From Microcaldota archaeon (GTDB lineage Archaea > Micrarchaeota > Micrarchaeia > Micrarchaeales > CABMGC01), in contig JAJZLJ010000004.1 of NCBI GenBank assembly GCA_021850625.1, positions 1 to 35,730 on the forward strand: a stretch of 35,730 nucleotides of DNA. Direction: 5' to 3'. Positions 7,803 to 15,518 of this stretch are shown in pieces. The notes under the pieces were generated by a model that was given only the letters and a program-made list of their open reading frames with translations, searched no databases and was not told the DNA's origin. The position numbers were made by a program, and so were the translations under genes. Within the stretch, counting starts at the first letter, position 1. The number at the start of each line of letters is the position of its first letter.

Positions 7803-8618
7803 ATGGTAGTTGTTTCGGAAAAAAAACGATTGGAGCTTACAGAGTTTGAGCATATAATAAAGCGATGCCCAATCTGTTTGAAGGATACAGAGCAAAAGGC
7901 TTATTATTCGCATAGGCCTGATCTCTCAATACACATAAAAACAGAAACCAAACCACCGTTAACAATCATTATCCTTCCATATACAGGACATGTGTATGAA
8001 TGGGATGTTCTTGCAACATGCCTTTCATGCAATTATACTTACAGGGTGATTGGCGTGCCAAAAATGAAAGAAAAAGATATTCCTAAAAAAAGCGTTATGG
8101 CCGACATTGAGTTTGCACTTACTTGCTGTGATGTATGCTATAATGACTATTATCGTTATACTATAAGTGATATCTTTATAAATCTAACTTCCGGCGGTAA
8201 GGTTTATCTGTGCAAATCTCATGCTTTAGAGATAGAAACTGATAAGGCAAAATCAGGAAATTATAACTCCCTCATTTCTAAGATGGGCGCCTGGTTTGGT
8301 AAAAAAGAGGTTCCAATAGTAATAAAAACAAAATCTGGAAACGAGCTACTTCTAAAAAAATTCAATGGCATAACTCCAACAATTCTAAAATTGCTTCTTA
8401 AAAATGAAGCCTCTACCAAAAACGAACTGTTTTCATTTGTTCTAAAAAATATTGATGAAATAAACTCGCGTGAGGTGCTTGAAAGTATCGGTTATCTTAA
8501 GGGTATGTCATTACTTGAAGAAAAAGAAGATGGATTTTTAATAAAGAAAAAGGTCTTTTCCTTATCCTCAAATGGAAAGGAGGTTGCAGAGGCTCTCTCA
8601 AATCTTAATACTATATAA
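7803..8618 (+). CDS. Zinc-ribbon protein with C-terminal winged-helix-like domain
   Basis: A 271-residue soluble protein, not recognised as a named family. Cysteine pairs CPIC (near residue 23) and CLSC (near residue 79) could form one zinc ribbon; CCDVC plus the later YLCKSH (about residues 105-147) could form a second site. The C-terminal 80 residues read as a winged helix (TPTILKLLLKNEASTKNELF, then LESIGYLKGMSLLEEKEDGF). A nucleic-acid-binding role is therefore likely. The start is set at the ATG at 7803; a TTG at 7788 would add five residues. It follows the ftsZ pair by 135 bp on the same strand and may share its transcript, making it a candidate division-linked regulator by context only. 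Confidence 0.72.
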   Translation: MVVVSEKKRLELTEFEHIIKRCPICLKDTEQKAYYSHRPDLSIHIKTETKPPLTIIILPYTGHVYEWDVLATCLSCNYTYRVIGVPKMKEKDIPKKSVMADIEFALTCCDVCYNDYYRYTISDIFINLTSGGKVYLCKSHALEIETDKAKSGNYNSLISKMGAWFGKKEVPIVIKTKSGNELLLKKFNGITPTILKLLLKNEASTKNELFSFVLKNIDEINSREVLESIGYLKGMSLLEEKEDGFLIKKKVFSLSSNGKEVAEALSNLNTI

Positions 8619-8721
8619 TTTTATAATATGGTTAATATATTTTTTACATTACATAAACTTCGATACATAATAAGGTTATAAAAATATTGCTGTATTATAT
8701 TACTTATTGAAAGGTATTATA

Positions 8722-11637
8722 ATGCAACTGCTTAACAGAATAAAAACTCTTACAAATAAAGATTTACATAACTGCAAAAACTTTTCAGAAAAAGAAGTAT
8801 TTTCAAATCGAATAATTTCTAAGAACAATTTCCTAACTAAATTTACTAAATTTTTTACAAAATTATTAATGTCTCAAAGCATAATTAGGTATCAGAAACT
8901 TTTAGCTTCAAAGAAGATAACTCTTGAAAACAAAGTTGCCAGAGCTTCATCAAAACCTATTCACGCGCAAAGTGCTATGGAGTATCTGATAACATATGGC
9001 TGGGCAATATTAGTATTAGCTATTGTACTTTCTTTACTTTTTGCATTTGGTTTTTTCAATGGCAATAATGCAGTAGGGCAGATATGTAGCATAAATCAAG
9101 GTTTTGATTGCATTAATTATTATATGAGTACAAATGGCGTTGCTGTTTTTACAATTAGCCAGACCTCTGCATCATACATTAACGTTACTGAGATTGGATG
9201 TTCTTCAGATCCAAACAATCAGCACCTTACTCCTTTAAGTACGCCATCTAATCAGATCTATTTGCCATACGCCACTGCATATAATTTTTCAGTGCAATGC
9301 TATACTCCTTCTGGACCTGCATCCTTGCAATTAGGTCAGGTATTCTATGGTACTTTATATATTTCTTATGTTAATGATGTAAATAGTTTTGAAGGAGCTG
9401 CTACAGGAAAAATAACTATAAAGCCAAGTATAACTGGCATATCTAATGGCGGAGGAACTTCAGGCTCTGGCACTGAAAGTTATATCCCAGTTACATTAAC
9501 AAATTACCAGTCAAATACCGTATCACAGAATTTCCAGCAAATGATATACTTTAATCCACAAAGCTATTCTGCAAATGAAATGGCAAACCTAAGCAATATA
9601 GAGTTTACTGCAGACGCTCCAATAGGAACTTCCGGAAATGTTCCGTTAAATGCATGGATTGAAAGCGGTGCTTCTTCATCTGCCTCAAATACTGTCATGT
9701 GGATAAATTTAGGCAGTAATACAATCGGCGCTGCAGGAACAGGTTCTAATACGTTAACAATTTATATGAATTTCCTCAGCAACAATAATCCAGTAACGCA
9801 AGGCTATACGGGTTATGCACCGCAGTTGTGGTGCGCAAGCGGTTGCTTCCAGACAGGATACGCGCAATACGACGACGGAGCGAATGTGTTTCTTTTATAT
9901 TTCAATGGTAACACTATTCTTAGCGATTTTACTAGTCCAGACACTCTCTCTCAAGCAAGTGTAACTGGTCCAACAGGCACTACTATAAATGTTATTAGCA
10001 TAACAGGATATGCAAGTAATTTTGGTTTTGTTTATACAGCAAAATCAATTACAGATCAAGCTGTCATATCTGAATCAAGTTCACAGCAGAATGGTCTTGG
10101 AGCTGGTGGTTTAAGTGCGGACAACGGTCAAGTGTCAATTTTAGATAAAACTTCATCAACTAATTTAAATGCTATATCTGTAGATATGGGTTATGGTAGT
10201 GCTTATTTCGTAAATGACTATTTTGTAGGTGGAGCAAGGTCTGAAGTAAATCAACAAGGTTCAGCGAATGCAAATTGGCATTATGCTTCTGTTACTTACG
10301 CAGGCTCATCTGCGACAAGTTGGTCTGGATATATAGCTCCACAACTTTATTCTACCTCTGGAGGATATTCTGGCAGTGTTTCAGATAATCCCTTCAGTTC
10401 TTCCACCTCTTTATACTTGGGGCTTATTGGCAATGTTAATAGTGCTGACGAGTGGCAAACATATATAAATTGGATGCGTGCTCGTGCATATCCTCCTAAC
10501 GATATAATGCCAAGTTTTAGTTTTGGAAATTATAATAATCAACTTATGGGTTCGGTATCTCTAAGTAGTACTCAATTATTTTTAAATAATGCAGAAACAC
10601 TTACAGCAATGGTTTCTGGAGGAACCTCGCCGTATACTTATCAATGGTATGAAGAAGCTCCAGGAGCAGGATCATTTTCAGCAATAAGTGGTGGAACTTC
10701 TCAGTCTTATCTTTTTTCAACAACAAGCAAAAATACGCAGGGAATATATAAATTCTATGCTGAAATTACCGATAGTAATGGCGTACATGTAAATAGCAAT
10801 ACTGCTAGTATAAATGTTATACAAGAGCTTGGTCAATACGCATATGTAACTAATTACGCAGGAGGAAATGTAGTTATAATAAATACTGCAACAAATACAG
10901 TAGTAAACTCAATACCAGGTAGTTACAGCAATCCTGACGGCGTTGCTTTCTCTCCAGACGGAAGTTATGCATATGTTGTAAACTGGGGAACAGGATATAT
11001 AGATACAATAAATGCGCTTTCGAATACGATATTAGGATCATTTTATATAGGATATCCTCAAGACCAAGGAGTTGCATTTTCTCCTTCAGGAACTTATGCA
11101 TATGGAGTAATAAATGATGCAAGTGTTGGGCCAATAGCATATATAGAAAATAATGCAGTATCATCCGTAATTAGCATTAATGCAGGATTAGGCTGTCCTT
11201 TAGGTGTCGCATTTTCAAAAACAGGTGCATATGCATATATAGTGAATATGTATTCTACAAATAATTGTAATAGTGGCACTGGAAATGTAATAATTATGAA
11301 TACCGCAACAAATACCGTTATTAATTCAATAACTCAAGGTTTAGATAATCCTGCAGGAATAGCAATTGCACCTAGTGGTACATATGGATATATTACAAAT
11401 AGAGGAAGTAATAACGTAGTAATATTCAATACTGCAACAAATACTGTAATCGGAGCTATAACGCCAAGTGACTTCAGTACTCCTAGCTTTGTGGCTTTCG
11501 ATCCTACTGGAACCTTTGCTTATGTCGCAAATTACGGCTCTAACAATGTAGTAATTATAAATACCGCAACAAATACTGTTGTTAATTCTATAACAAATGG
11601 ATTTAATGGACCAGTAGGTGTTGCATTCATACCATAA
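8722..11637 (+). CDS. Giant prepilin-like protein: class III signal, DUF2341-like, Ig-like and YVTN propeller domains
   Basis: A 971-residue surface protein. The class III signal KPIHA/QSAMEYLITYGWAIL occurs only after about 82 residues, so the cytoplasmic leader is unusually long; an internal ATG at 8869 would shorten it to 33. After the hydrophobic helix comes the Cys domain shared with its paralogues (CSINQGFDC, GCS, VQCY). Residues about 253-600 resemble DUF2341 (NIEFTAD, LNAWIESG, MWINLGS, LTIYMNFLSNNN). An Ig-like domain (about 609-705, YQWYEEAPGAG) follows, then YVTN propeller blades (AYVTNYAGGNVVIINTATNT) to the end. ATG 8722 is chosen over TTG 8707 because AAAGGT lies just upstream; a TATA element is at about 8676-8685. 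Probably a pilus-linked or membrane-anchored adhesin. Confidence 0.82.
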   Translation: MQLLNRIKTLTNKDLHNCKNFSEKEVFSNRIISKNNFLTKFTKFFTKLLMSQSIIRYQKLLASKKITLENKVARASSKPIHAQSAMEYLITYGWAILVLAIVLSLLFAFGFFNGNNAVGQICSINQGFDCINYYMSTNGVAVFTISQTSASYINVTEIGCSSDPNNQHLTPLSTPSNQIYLPYATAYNFSVQCYTPSGPASLQLGQVFYGTLYISYVNDVNSFEGAATGKITIKPSITGISNGGGTSGSGTESYIPVTLTNYQSNTVSQNFQQMIYFNPQSYSANEMANLSNIEFTADAPIGTSGNVPLNAWIESGASSSASNTVMWINLGSNTIGAAGTGSNTLTIYMNFLSNNNPVTQGYTGYAPQLWCASGCFQTGYAQYDDGANVFLLYFNGNTILSDFTSPDTLSQASVTGPTGTTINVISITGYASNFGFVYTAKSITDQAVISESSSQQNGLGAGGLSADNGQVSILDKTSSTNLNAISVDMGYGSAYFVNDYFVGGARSEVNQQGSANANWHYASVTYAGSSATSWSGYIAPQLYSTSGGYSGSVSDNPFSSSTSLYLGLIGNVNSADEWQTYINWMRARAYPPNDIMPSFSFGNYNNQLMGSVSLSSTQLFLNNAETLTAMVSGGTSPYTYQWYEEAPGAGSFSAISGGTSQSYLFSTTSKNTQGIYKFYAEITDSNGVHVNSNTASINVIQELGQYAYVTNYAGGNVVIINTATNTVVNSIPGSYSNPDGVAFSPDGSYAYVVNWGTGYIDTINALSNTILGSFYIGYPQDQGVAFSPSGTYAYGVINDASVGPIAYIENNAVSSVISINAGLGCPLGVAFSKTGAYAYIVNMYSTNNCNSGTGNVIIMNTATNTVINSITQGLDNPAGIAIAPSGTYGYITNRGSNNVVIFNTATNTVIGAITPSDFSTPSFVAFDPTGTFAYVANYGSNNVVIINTATNTVVNSITNGFNGPVGVAFIP

Positions 11638-11740
11638 TTATTTTATTTATATTTATGATTTCAATATGTGAAATTGTAAAAAAAAGATACTTTAGTGATT
11701 AAAGATTTGATAATCTACTATCTTTAAATACTTTTATTTG
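10627..11740 (+). repeat. Source segments of a partial duplication (propeller-gene 3' end), copy A
   Basis: 10627-10885 is repeated, with scattered substitutions, at 12510-12768. 11564-11740 (last 71 bp of coding sequence, stop codon and about 100 bp of 3' flank) is repeated at 12769-12947. The 678 bp between them (10886-11563) are absent from the second copy. Both boundaries fall inside the recurring blade sequence that encodes INTATNT, so the deletion looks like recombination between propeller repeats. 678 is a multiple of three, so the reading frame is kept. Confidence 0.85.
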
Positions 11741-12025
11741 CGCAGAAGAATACCTCGGCCACTTGTGGCGGGATTACAAATTTCGAAACTACAACTTTTA
11801 AATAACTTCTTTGATAATACCTACTGTAGTGGTTTTACACGCTAAACATAAAGTTTACAAAATAAATATCCTATAGGGAAAAAAGATCTTTTTGATTAAA
11901 CGTTTTCCAAAAGTTCAGATTATTTGCACTGCCTTATTGAAGGTTTAGAGCCCATTGATTTAATTGTAAATCAAAGTTGGGCGATTCAAGATAAGATTTA
12001 ATATCTGCACATACGTAATATAATC
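11638..12025. other. 388-bp intergenic region between the giant propeller gene and hicB
   Basis: The first about 100 bp are the 3' flank duplicated at 12843-12947. It contains CTTTAAATAC (11722-11731), the counterpart of the acylphosphatase promoter box. The rest (11741-12025) is unique: a small GCCAC/GTGGC inverted repeat near 11758-11769, a strong stem-loop at 11950-11982, and a TATA-like ATTTAATATC at about 11996-12005 serving hicB. No ORF supports a further gene. Confidence 0.55.
11950..11982 (+). promoter_or_regulatory. Strong imperfect inverted repeat upstream of hicBA
   Basis: GCCCA pairs with TGGGC and, inside it, TTGATTT pairs with AAATCAA around AATTGT, with a 3-nt bulge on the 3' side: 12 base pairs in all. 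It ends 43 bp before the hicB ATG and just upstream of the TATA-like box. It may be an operator for HicB/HicAB autoregulation or a structured RNA; the short HicB here has no visible DNA-binding domain, which weakens the operator reading. Confidence 0.4.
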
Positions 12026-12235
12026 ATGGAAAAGATGAAGTACAGAGTAATAATAGAGAAAGACGAAGATGGAATATATTTAGCCAAGGTTCCAGATCTG
12101 CCAGGCTGCGCCACAGAAGGCAAGACTAGAAAGGAATTGATGAAGAACGTTAAGGAGGCAATACATGCTTATCTAGAAGCGCTGAAAAAACACGGCGACC
12201 CTGTTCCAGTCGAGATGGTGCAAGTAAGTGTCTAG
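12026..12235 (+). CDS. hicB: HicB-like antitoxin
   Basis: A 69-residue HicB-fold protein: KYRVIIEKDEDGIYLAKVPD, LPGCATEGKTRKELMKNVKE, then an AIHAYLEAL helix. This is the partial RNase H-like fold of HicB antitoxins, which bind and neutralise HicA. It stops after the fold, with no C-terminal helix-turn-helix or ribbon-helix-helix, so it is the short form. It overlaps hicA by 8 nt if hicA starts at 12228. A TATA-like box about 25 bp upstream of the ATG implies a nearly leaderless message. Codons look richer in G+C (CTGCCAGGCTGCGCC) than in neighbouring genes, in line with transfer of a mobile toxin-antitoxin pair. Confidence 0.88.
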   Translation: MEKMKYRVIIEKDEDGIYLAKVPDLPGCATEGKTRKELMKNVKEAIHAYLEALKKHGDPVPVEMVQVSV

Positions 12236-12488
12236 ACTAGTGCCAGTAAACTATGACATGGTAATCAAAGCCCTCACTAACGCAGGCTATATAGTAAGCC
12301 ACCAGAAAGGCAGCCACATAGTAATGCGGCTATCTGATAAGACAAAATATGCATCTATTTTTGGAGAACGCAAGCCGGAAAACATGATTGTAGTCCCAGT
12401 CCACAGGCCGATAGGCAAAGGTATGGTACGAACCATAATGCGAGAGGCAGACCTATCTGTAGACGAATTTAACAAACTTCTAGCCTAA
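12228..12488 (+). CDS. hicA: HicA-like toxin (mRNA interferase)
   Basis: An 86-residue HicA with the dsRBD-like fold: VNYDMVIKALTNAGYIVSHQ, then KGSHIVM containing the catalytic His of the GSH motif, then a VPVH strand and the helical end (IGKGMVRTIMREADLSVDEF). HicA cleaves mRNA when HicB is lost. The GTG at 12228 gives an 8-nt overlap with hicB; the GTG at 12240 (VPVNYDMV) is equally possible and gives a 4-nt gap. Length and motif are complete, so it appears functional. The order antitoxin-toxin is the reverse of the classic hicAB but is common. Confidence 0.9.
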   Translation: MSRLVPVNYDMVIKALTNAGYIVSHQKGSHIVMRLSDKTKYASIFGERKPENMIVVPVHRPIGKGMVRTIMREADLSVDEFNKLLA

Positions 12489-12497
12489 CTTTTATAC

Positions 12498-12842
12498 GTG
12501 TTGTTAAGTTCGCCGTATACTTATCAATGGTATGAAGAAGCTCCAGGAGCAGGATCATTTTCAGCAATAAATGGTGGAACTTCTCAGTCTTATCTTTTTT
12601 CAACAACAAACGGAAATATTCGGGAAATATATAAATTCTATGCTGAAATTATTGATAGTAATGGCGTACATGTAAATAGCAATATTGCTAGTATAAATGT
12701 TATACAAGAGCTTGGTCAATACGCATATGTAACTAATTACGCAGGAGGAAATGTAGTTATAATAAATACCGCGACAAATACTGTTGTTAATTCTATAACA
12801 AATGGATTTAATGGACCAGTAGGTGTTGCATTCATACCATAA
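12498..12842 (+). pseudogene. Truncated copy of the giant propeller gene
   Basis: This reading frame encodes part of the Ig-like domain (SPYTYQWYEEAPGAGSF), the first YVTN blade, and then the last 23 residues of the giant gene, ending at the same GVAFIP and stop. It lacks the signal peptide, pilin helix, DUF2341-like region and 226 propeller residues, so it should not be exported or fold as a propeller. Substitutions relative to the parent (N for S, GNIREI for KNTQGI) show it has diverged since duplication. The homology starts at 12510; the codons before it are unrelated. It may be a dead remnant or a silent donor for recombination with the parent. Confidence 0.8.
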
Positions 12843-12947
12843 TTATTTTATTTATATTTATGATTTCAACATGTGAAATTGTAAAAAAATTAGATACTTC
12901 AGTGATTAAAGATTTGATAATCTACTATCTTTAAATATTTTTATTTG
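12510..12947 (+). repeat. Partial duplication of the propeller-gene 3' end, copy B
   Basis: Counterpart of the segments 10627-10885 and 11564-11740, joined at 12768/12769. The 3' flank is copied too, up to the TTATTTG just before acylphosphatase, with a 2-nt indel in an A-run near 12885. The hicBA module and its upstream unique DNA (11741-12509) sit exactly between copy A and copy B. Confidence 0.85.
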
Positions 12948-12958
12948 AAAAATAATAT

Positions 12959-13261
12959 ATGCAAGTTTTTTTAGTAGTACATGGTATTGTTCAAGGCGTA
13001 GGATATCGGCGTTTTGTTGCTGAAATTGCTGATAAATATAAATTAGTGGGCTTTGTAAGAAACGTCAGCGACGGCGGTGTGGAGATTCTTGTAATTGGCG
13101 AAGACAACTCAATACTGCATTTCAAAGATGAAATACACGTACAACTTGATAAAATAAAGGTTTTTAAAATTGATGAATATTTGCCGGAAAATAAGAAATT
13201 TGCAAAAGAGTTCAATAAAACTTACGAAAATTTTACAATAGAAAAGACGCTTACACGCTGA
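12959..13261 (+). CDS. acyP: Acylphosphatase
   Basis: A 100-residue acylphosphatase that hydrolyses carboxyl-phosphate bonds of acylphosphates such as carbamoyl phosphate or 1,3-bisphosphoglycerate. The signature VHGIVQGVGYRRFV carries the phosphate-binding arginine (R17), and GFVRNVSDGGVEI carries the catalytic asparagine N35. A TATA box (CTTTAAATAT, about 12929-12938) lies about 25 bp upstream of the ATG, so the message is probably leaderless. That box is inside the duplicated segment, so the promoter may have been copied from, or originally shared with, the 3' flank of the propeller gene. Its 3' end overlaps the convergent nuclease gene by 11 nt. Confidence 0.93.
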   Translation: MQVFLVVHGIVQGVGYRRFVAEIADKYKLVGFVRNVSDGGVEILVIGEDNSILHFKDEIHVQLDKIKVFKIDEYLPENKKFAKEFNKTYENFTIEKTLTR

Positions 13262-14561
13262 ATTCATCAAGAATTGACGGAACTATGACGTTCAATTTTT
13301 TGCTTATGCTGTTCTTAAGCTGCTCTGACTTAAATTTTTCCCCATGAACTATAAATACATACTTTAGATTATTTATCTTGCTTATAAAATGAAGAAGCTG
13401 CTGTCTGTCTGCATGAGCAGACAAATGATACTTTTCTATTTTCATTGTAATATTTACCCTCTTCTTTCCTATCAATATTGTTCTTTTGCCGTCAAGAAGT
13501 TCTCTTCCTCTTGTGCCTTCTGCTTGATAACCTACAAAAATAATTTTATTCGTTTCATTGTGTCCAAGCTGTTCTAGATATTTTAAGACAGGACCTCCAG
13601 ACAGCATGCCGCTTGTAGTCACTATTATACATGGAGATTTATCTTGAATTACTTTTTTTCTTTCCTTTATTGAAAGGACATGGACAAAGTTCTTACTTTT
13701 AAAAGGATCATCATCATTCATAAGTATGCGTTTTTGAAGCTCATCTCTGCAATATATGACATTATGTCTATGTATTCGCATGGCTTTGTTTACCATACCG
13801 TCCATGTATATTGGCACCGCAGGTATCAATCCAGAGCGCATATAATCATCCAATATAAGTACTACTTCCTGCGCTCTCCCTACTCCAAAGCTTGGAATTA
13901 TTACTTTTGCATTATTTTTTATAGTATTGGAAATACTTGCTGCCATATCGGCAAGCGTTATTTTTTCTGAAGGAAACATATCTTCGTCTCCGCCATATGT
14001 ACTTTCTGTTATGAGTATATTCTCATTTAGATTTTCAGAGTATCCTGCATCAAGTAGTTTTGTAGTCCTAAAGTTTGCATCTCCAGTATATAAAAGCTTT
14101 TTACCATTGGCATTTATCTCTATCATTGAGCTTCCCAAAACATGCCCGGCAGGAAGCAATTTCGCCTCAACATCCTTTATTTTAAAGCTCTCATGATACT
14201 CCTTAAGGACAAATTGCTTTGGCAGTTTTGCAATACCCTGCTTTGTTATATTCTCAGGATTTGATATTTTTATATAATCATTTACTAGTATATTAACAAG
14301 TTCATATGTTGGTTTTGTAGAATAAATTGGACCTGCATATCCAATACTTAGCGCATGTGCAAGATAGCCGCAGTGATCAAGATGCGCATGTGATATTATT
14401 ATGGCATCTATAGAGGCAAGAACCTCATCAGGAATGAGTGGATATTCATGCGGCTCTGCCATCTTTATGCCACAATCGAGAAGAAGCTTAGCCTCCTTAC
14501 TTTCTATAAATATGCAACTCCGCCCAACCTCGGAAGCAGCTCCGTAGAATTTTATTTTCAC
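13251..14561 (-). CDS. Archaeal CPSF2-type metallo-beta-lactamase/beta-CASP ribonuclease
   Basis: A 436-residue MBL/beta-CASP nuclease without the N-terminal KH domains of aCPSF1, so it matches the aCPSF2 branch in size. HAHLDH (58-63) coordinates the zinc pair; GHVLGS, LYTGD and the late YHLSAHAD supply further ligands. The beta-CASP insert includes FGVGRAQE and TTSGMLSGGP. Family members act as endo- and/or 5'-3' exonucleases in RNA processing and transcription termination. The start is a GTG at 14561 directly following the stop of the upstream coiled-coil gene, so translation is probably coupled. No catalytic residue appears missing. Confidence 0.92.
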   Translation of the reverse strand: MKIKFYGAASEVGRSCIFIESKEAKLLLDCGIKMAEPHEYPLIPDEVLASIDAIIISHAHLDHCGYLAHALSIGYAGPIYSTKPTYELVNILVNDYIKISNPENITKQGIAKLPKQFVLKEYHESFKIKDVEAKLLPAGHVLGSSMIEINANGKKLLYTGDANFRTTKLLDAGYSENLNENILITESTYGGDEDMFPSEKITLADMAASISNTIKNNAKVIIPSFGVGRAQEVVLILDDYMRSGLIPAVPIYMDGMVNKAMRIHRHNVIYCRDELQKRILMNDDDPFKSKNFVHVLSIKERKKVIQDKSPCIIVTTSGMLSGGPVLKYLEQLGHNETNKIIFVGYQAEGTRGRELLDGKRTILIGKKRVNITMKIEKYHLSAHADRQQLLHFISKINNLKYVFIVHGEKFKSEQLKNSISKKLNVIVPSILDEFSV

Positions 14562-15437
14562 CTATTCGCCTTCATAGTCATTGGTATCTGTATCTTGCTC
14601 TTTTTTACCTTTTATAACTGCAATGTCTGCAAGGCTTACCTCCATCGGCTTTTGTTCATGTATCTGCTTATCCTTTTTATGAGGTATAAATGGTTTCTTC
14701 TGTTGGCCACTAAGTTTTCTAAGTTCGCCGTAAAGTTCATCAAGCTTCTTTTCTATCTCTAATATCTTTTTGTTTGAGTCTTCTATGCTCTTATTAAGTT
14801 CTAATATATCTCCTTCTATGAATTCGGCCTTTCTTCTAGTCCTGTAGCTTTTTATTGCTTCATCAAGCTCTGCATCTATCTCGTTTTTCTTACGTATTAG
14901 ATCTCGTTCTGCTTCAAGCGTATACGCCTCTGTAGATATTCTAAATTCTAATCTTTCCTTCTTTCGTCTTAAGAAACCTATATTCTTTGTAGTATTTTTA
15001 CCTGTCTCAGTAAGCTTCTTTGTTGCTTCTTTTTCTGCAAGTTTATATGCCAATCTTCGCTTGAACTTTTTAATATCAAAAATTATCTGGGCTTTTTTCT
15101 TGCGCTCATCTTCTATAGCCTTTGCCAATTCCTTCTGGCGCTCAGTAGCTCCTTCTGGAAGTTTAACTGTATAGTCAAATGGCTGTGAAGGCTTATATGC
15201 ATGTTTATCATGAGAAATTTGTTGCTGTTTATTTTGTTGTGTAGTTGCTGTTTTTTCAACAGTTACTGCAGAAGGCACGGTTTCACTTGGTTTTAATGTT
15301 TCAGAAGCAGTGCTTTCTGTCATAGGCTTATCGGCCTTAGCACCTTTGTCCTCTTTTGGAGATCTGCGCTCCTTCGTGTCCTTGGATTTAACTTCTTGCT
15401 TATCATCCTTTTTGTCTTCTTGTTTACTTCCCTGCAT
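14562..15437 (-). CDS. Charged archaeal coiled-coil protein (COG1340-like)
   Basis: A 291-residue soluble protein. Residues 1-90 are low-complexity, rich in Lys, Asp, Glu, Ser and Thr and probably disordered. Residues about 95-250 are long charged helices. The stretch KKERLEFRISTEAYTLEAER resembles the conserved core of the uncharacterised archaeal coiled-coil family COG1340. The tail is again polar. No membrane segment or catalytic motif is visible. It abuts the GTG of the aCPSF2-like nuclease with no gap, suggesting a functional link to RNA processing, which is inference. The COG1340 match is from memory of the motif and is tentative. Confidence 0.75.
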   Translation of the reverse strand: MQGSKQEDKKDDKQEVKSKDTKERRSPKEDKGAKADKPMTESTASETLKPSETVPSAVTVEKTATTQQNKQQQISHDKHAYKPSQPFDYTVKLPEGATERQKELAKAIEDERKKKAQIIFDIKKFKRRLAYKLAEKEATKKLTETGKNTTKNIGFLRRKKERLEFRISTEAYTLEAERDLIRKKNEIDAELDEAIKSYRTRRKAEFIEGDILELNKSIEDSNKKILEIEKKLDELYGELRKLSGQQKKPFIPHKKDKQIHEQKPMEVSLADIAVIKGKKEQDTDTNDYEGE

Positions 15438-15518
15438 GGTATGTACAATACTTAACTCTTCCAGTCAATCGCCTTTATCTGATATTTTAGATTTAATTAT
15501 TATTTTTTTATAATATTT

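Noticed and set aside
10874-11279. Minus-strand ORFs of 96 and 61 codons inside the giant propeller gene
   Set aside because: They lie antisense to conserved propeller blades and show low-complexity Leu/His composition typical of antisense frames.
11940-12000. Possible tRNA-like or small RNA fold at the 11950-11982 hairpin
   Set aside because: Only one long stem is present; no acceptor stem, D-arm or T-loop could be found around it.
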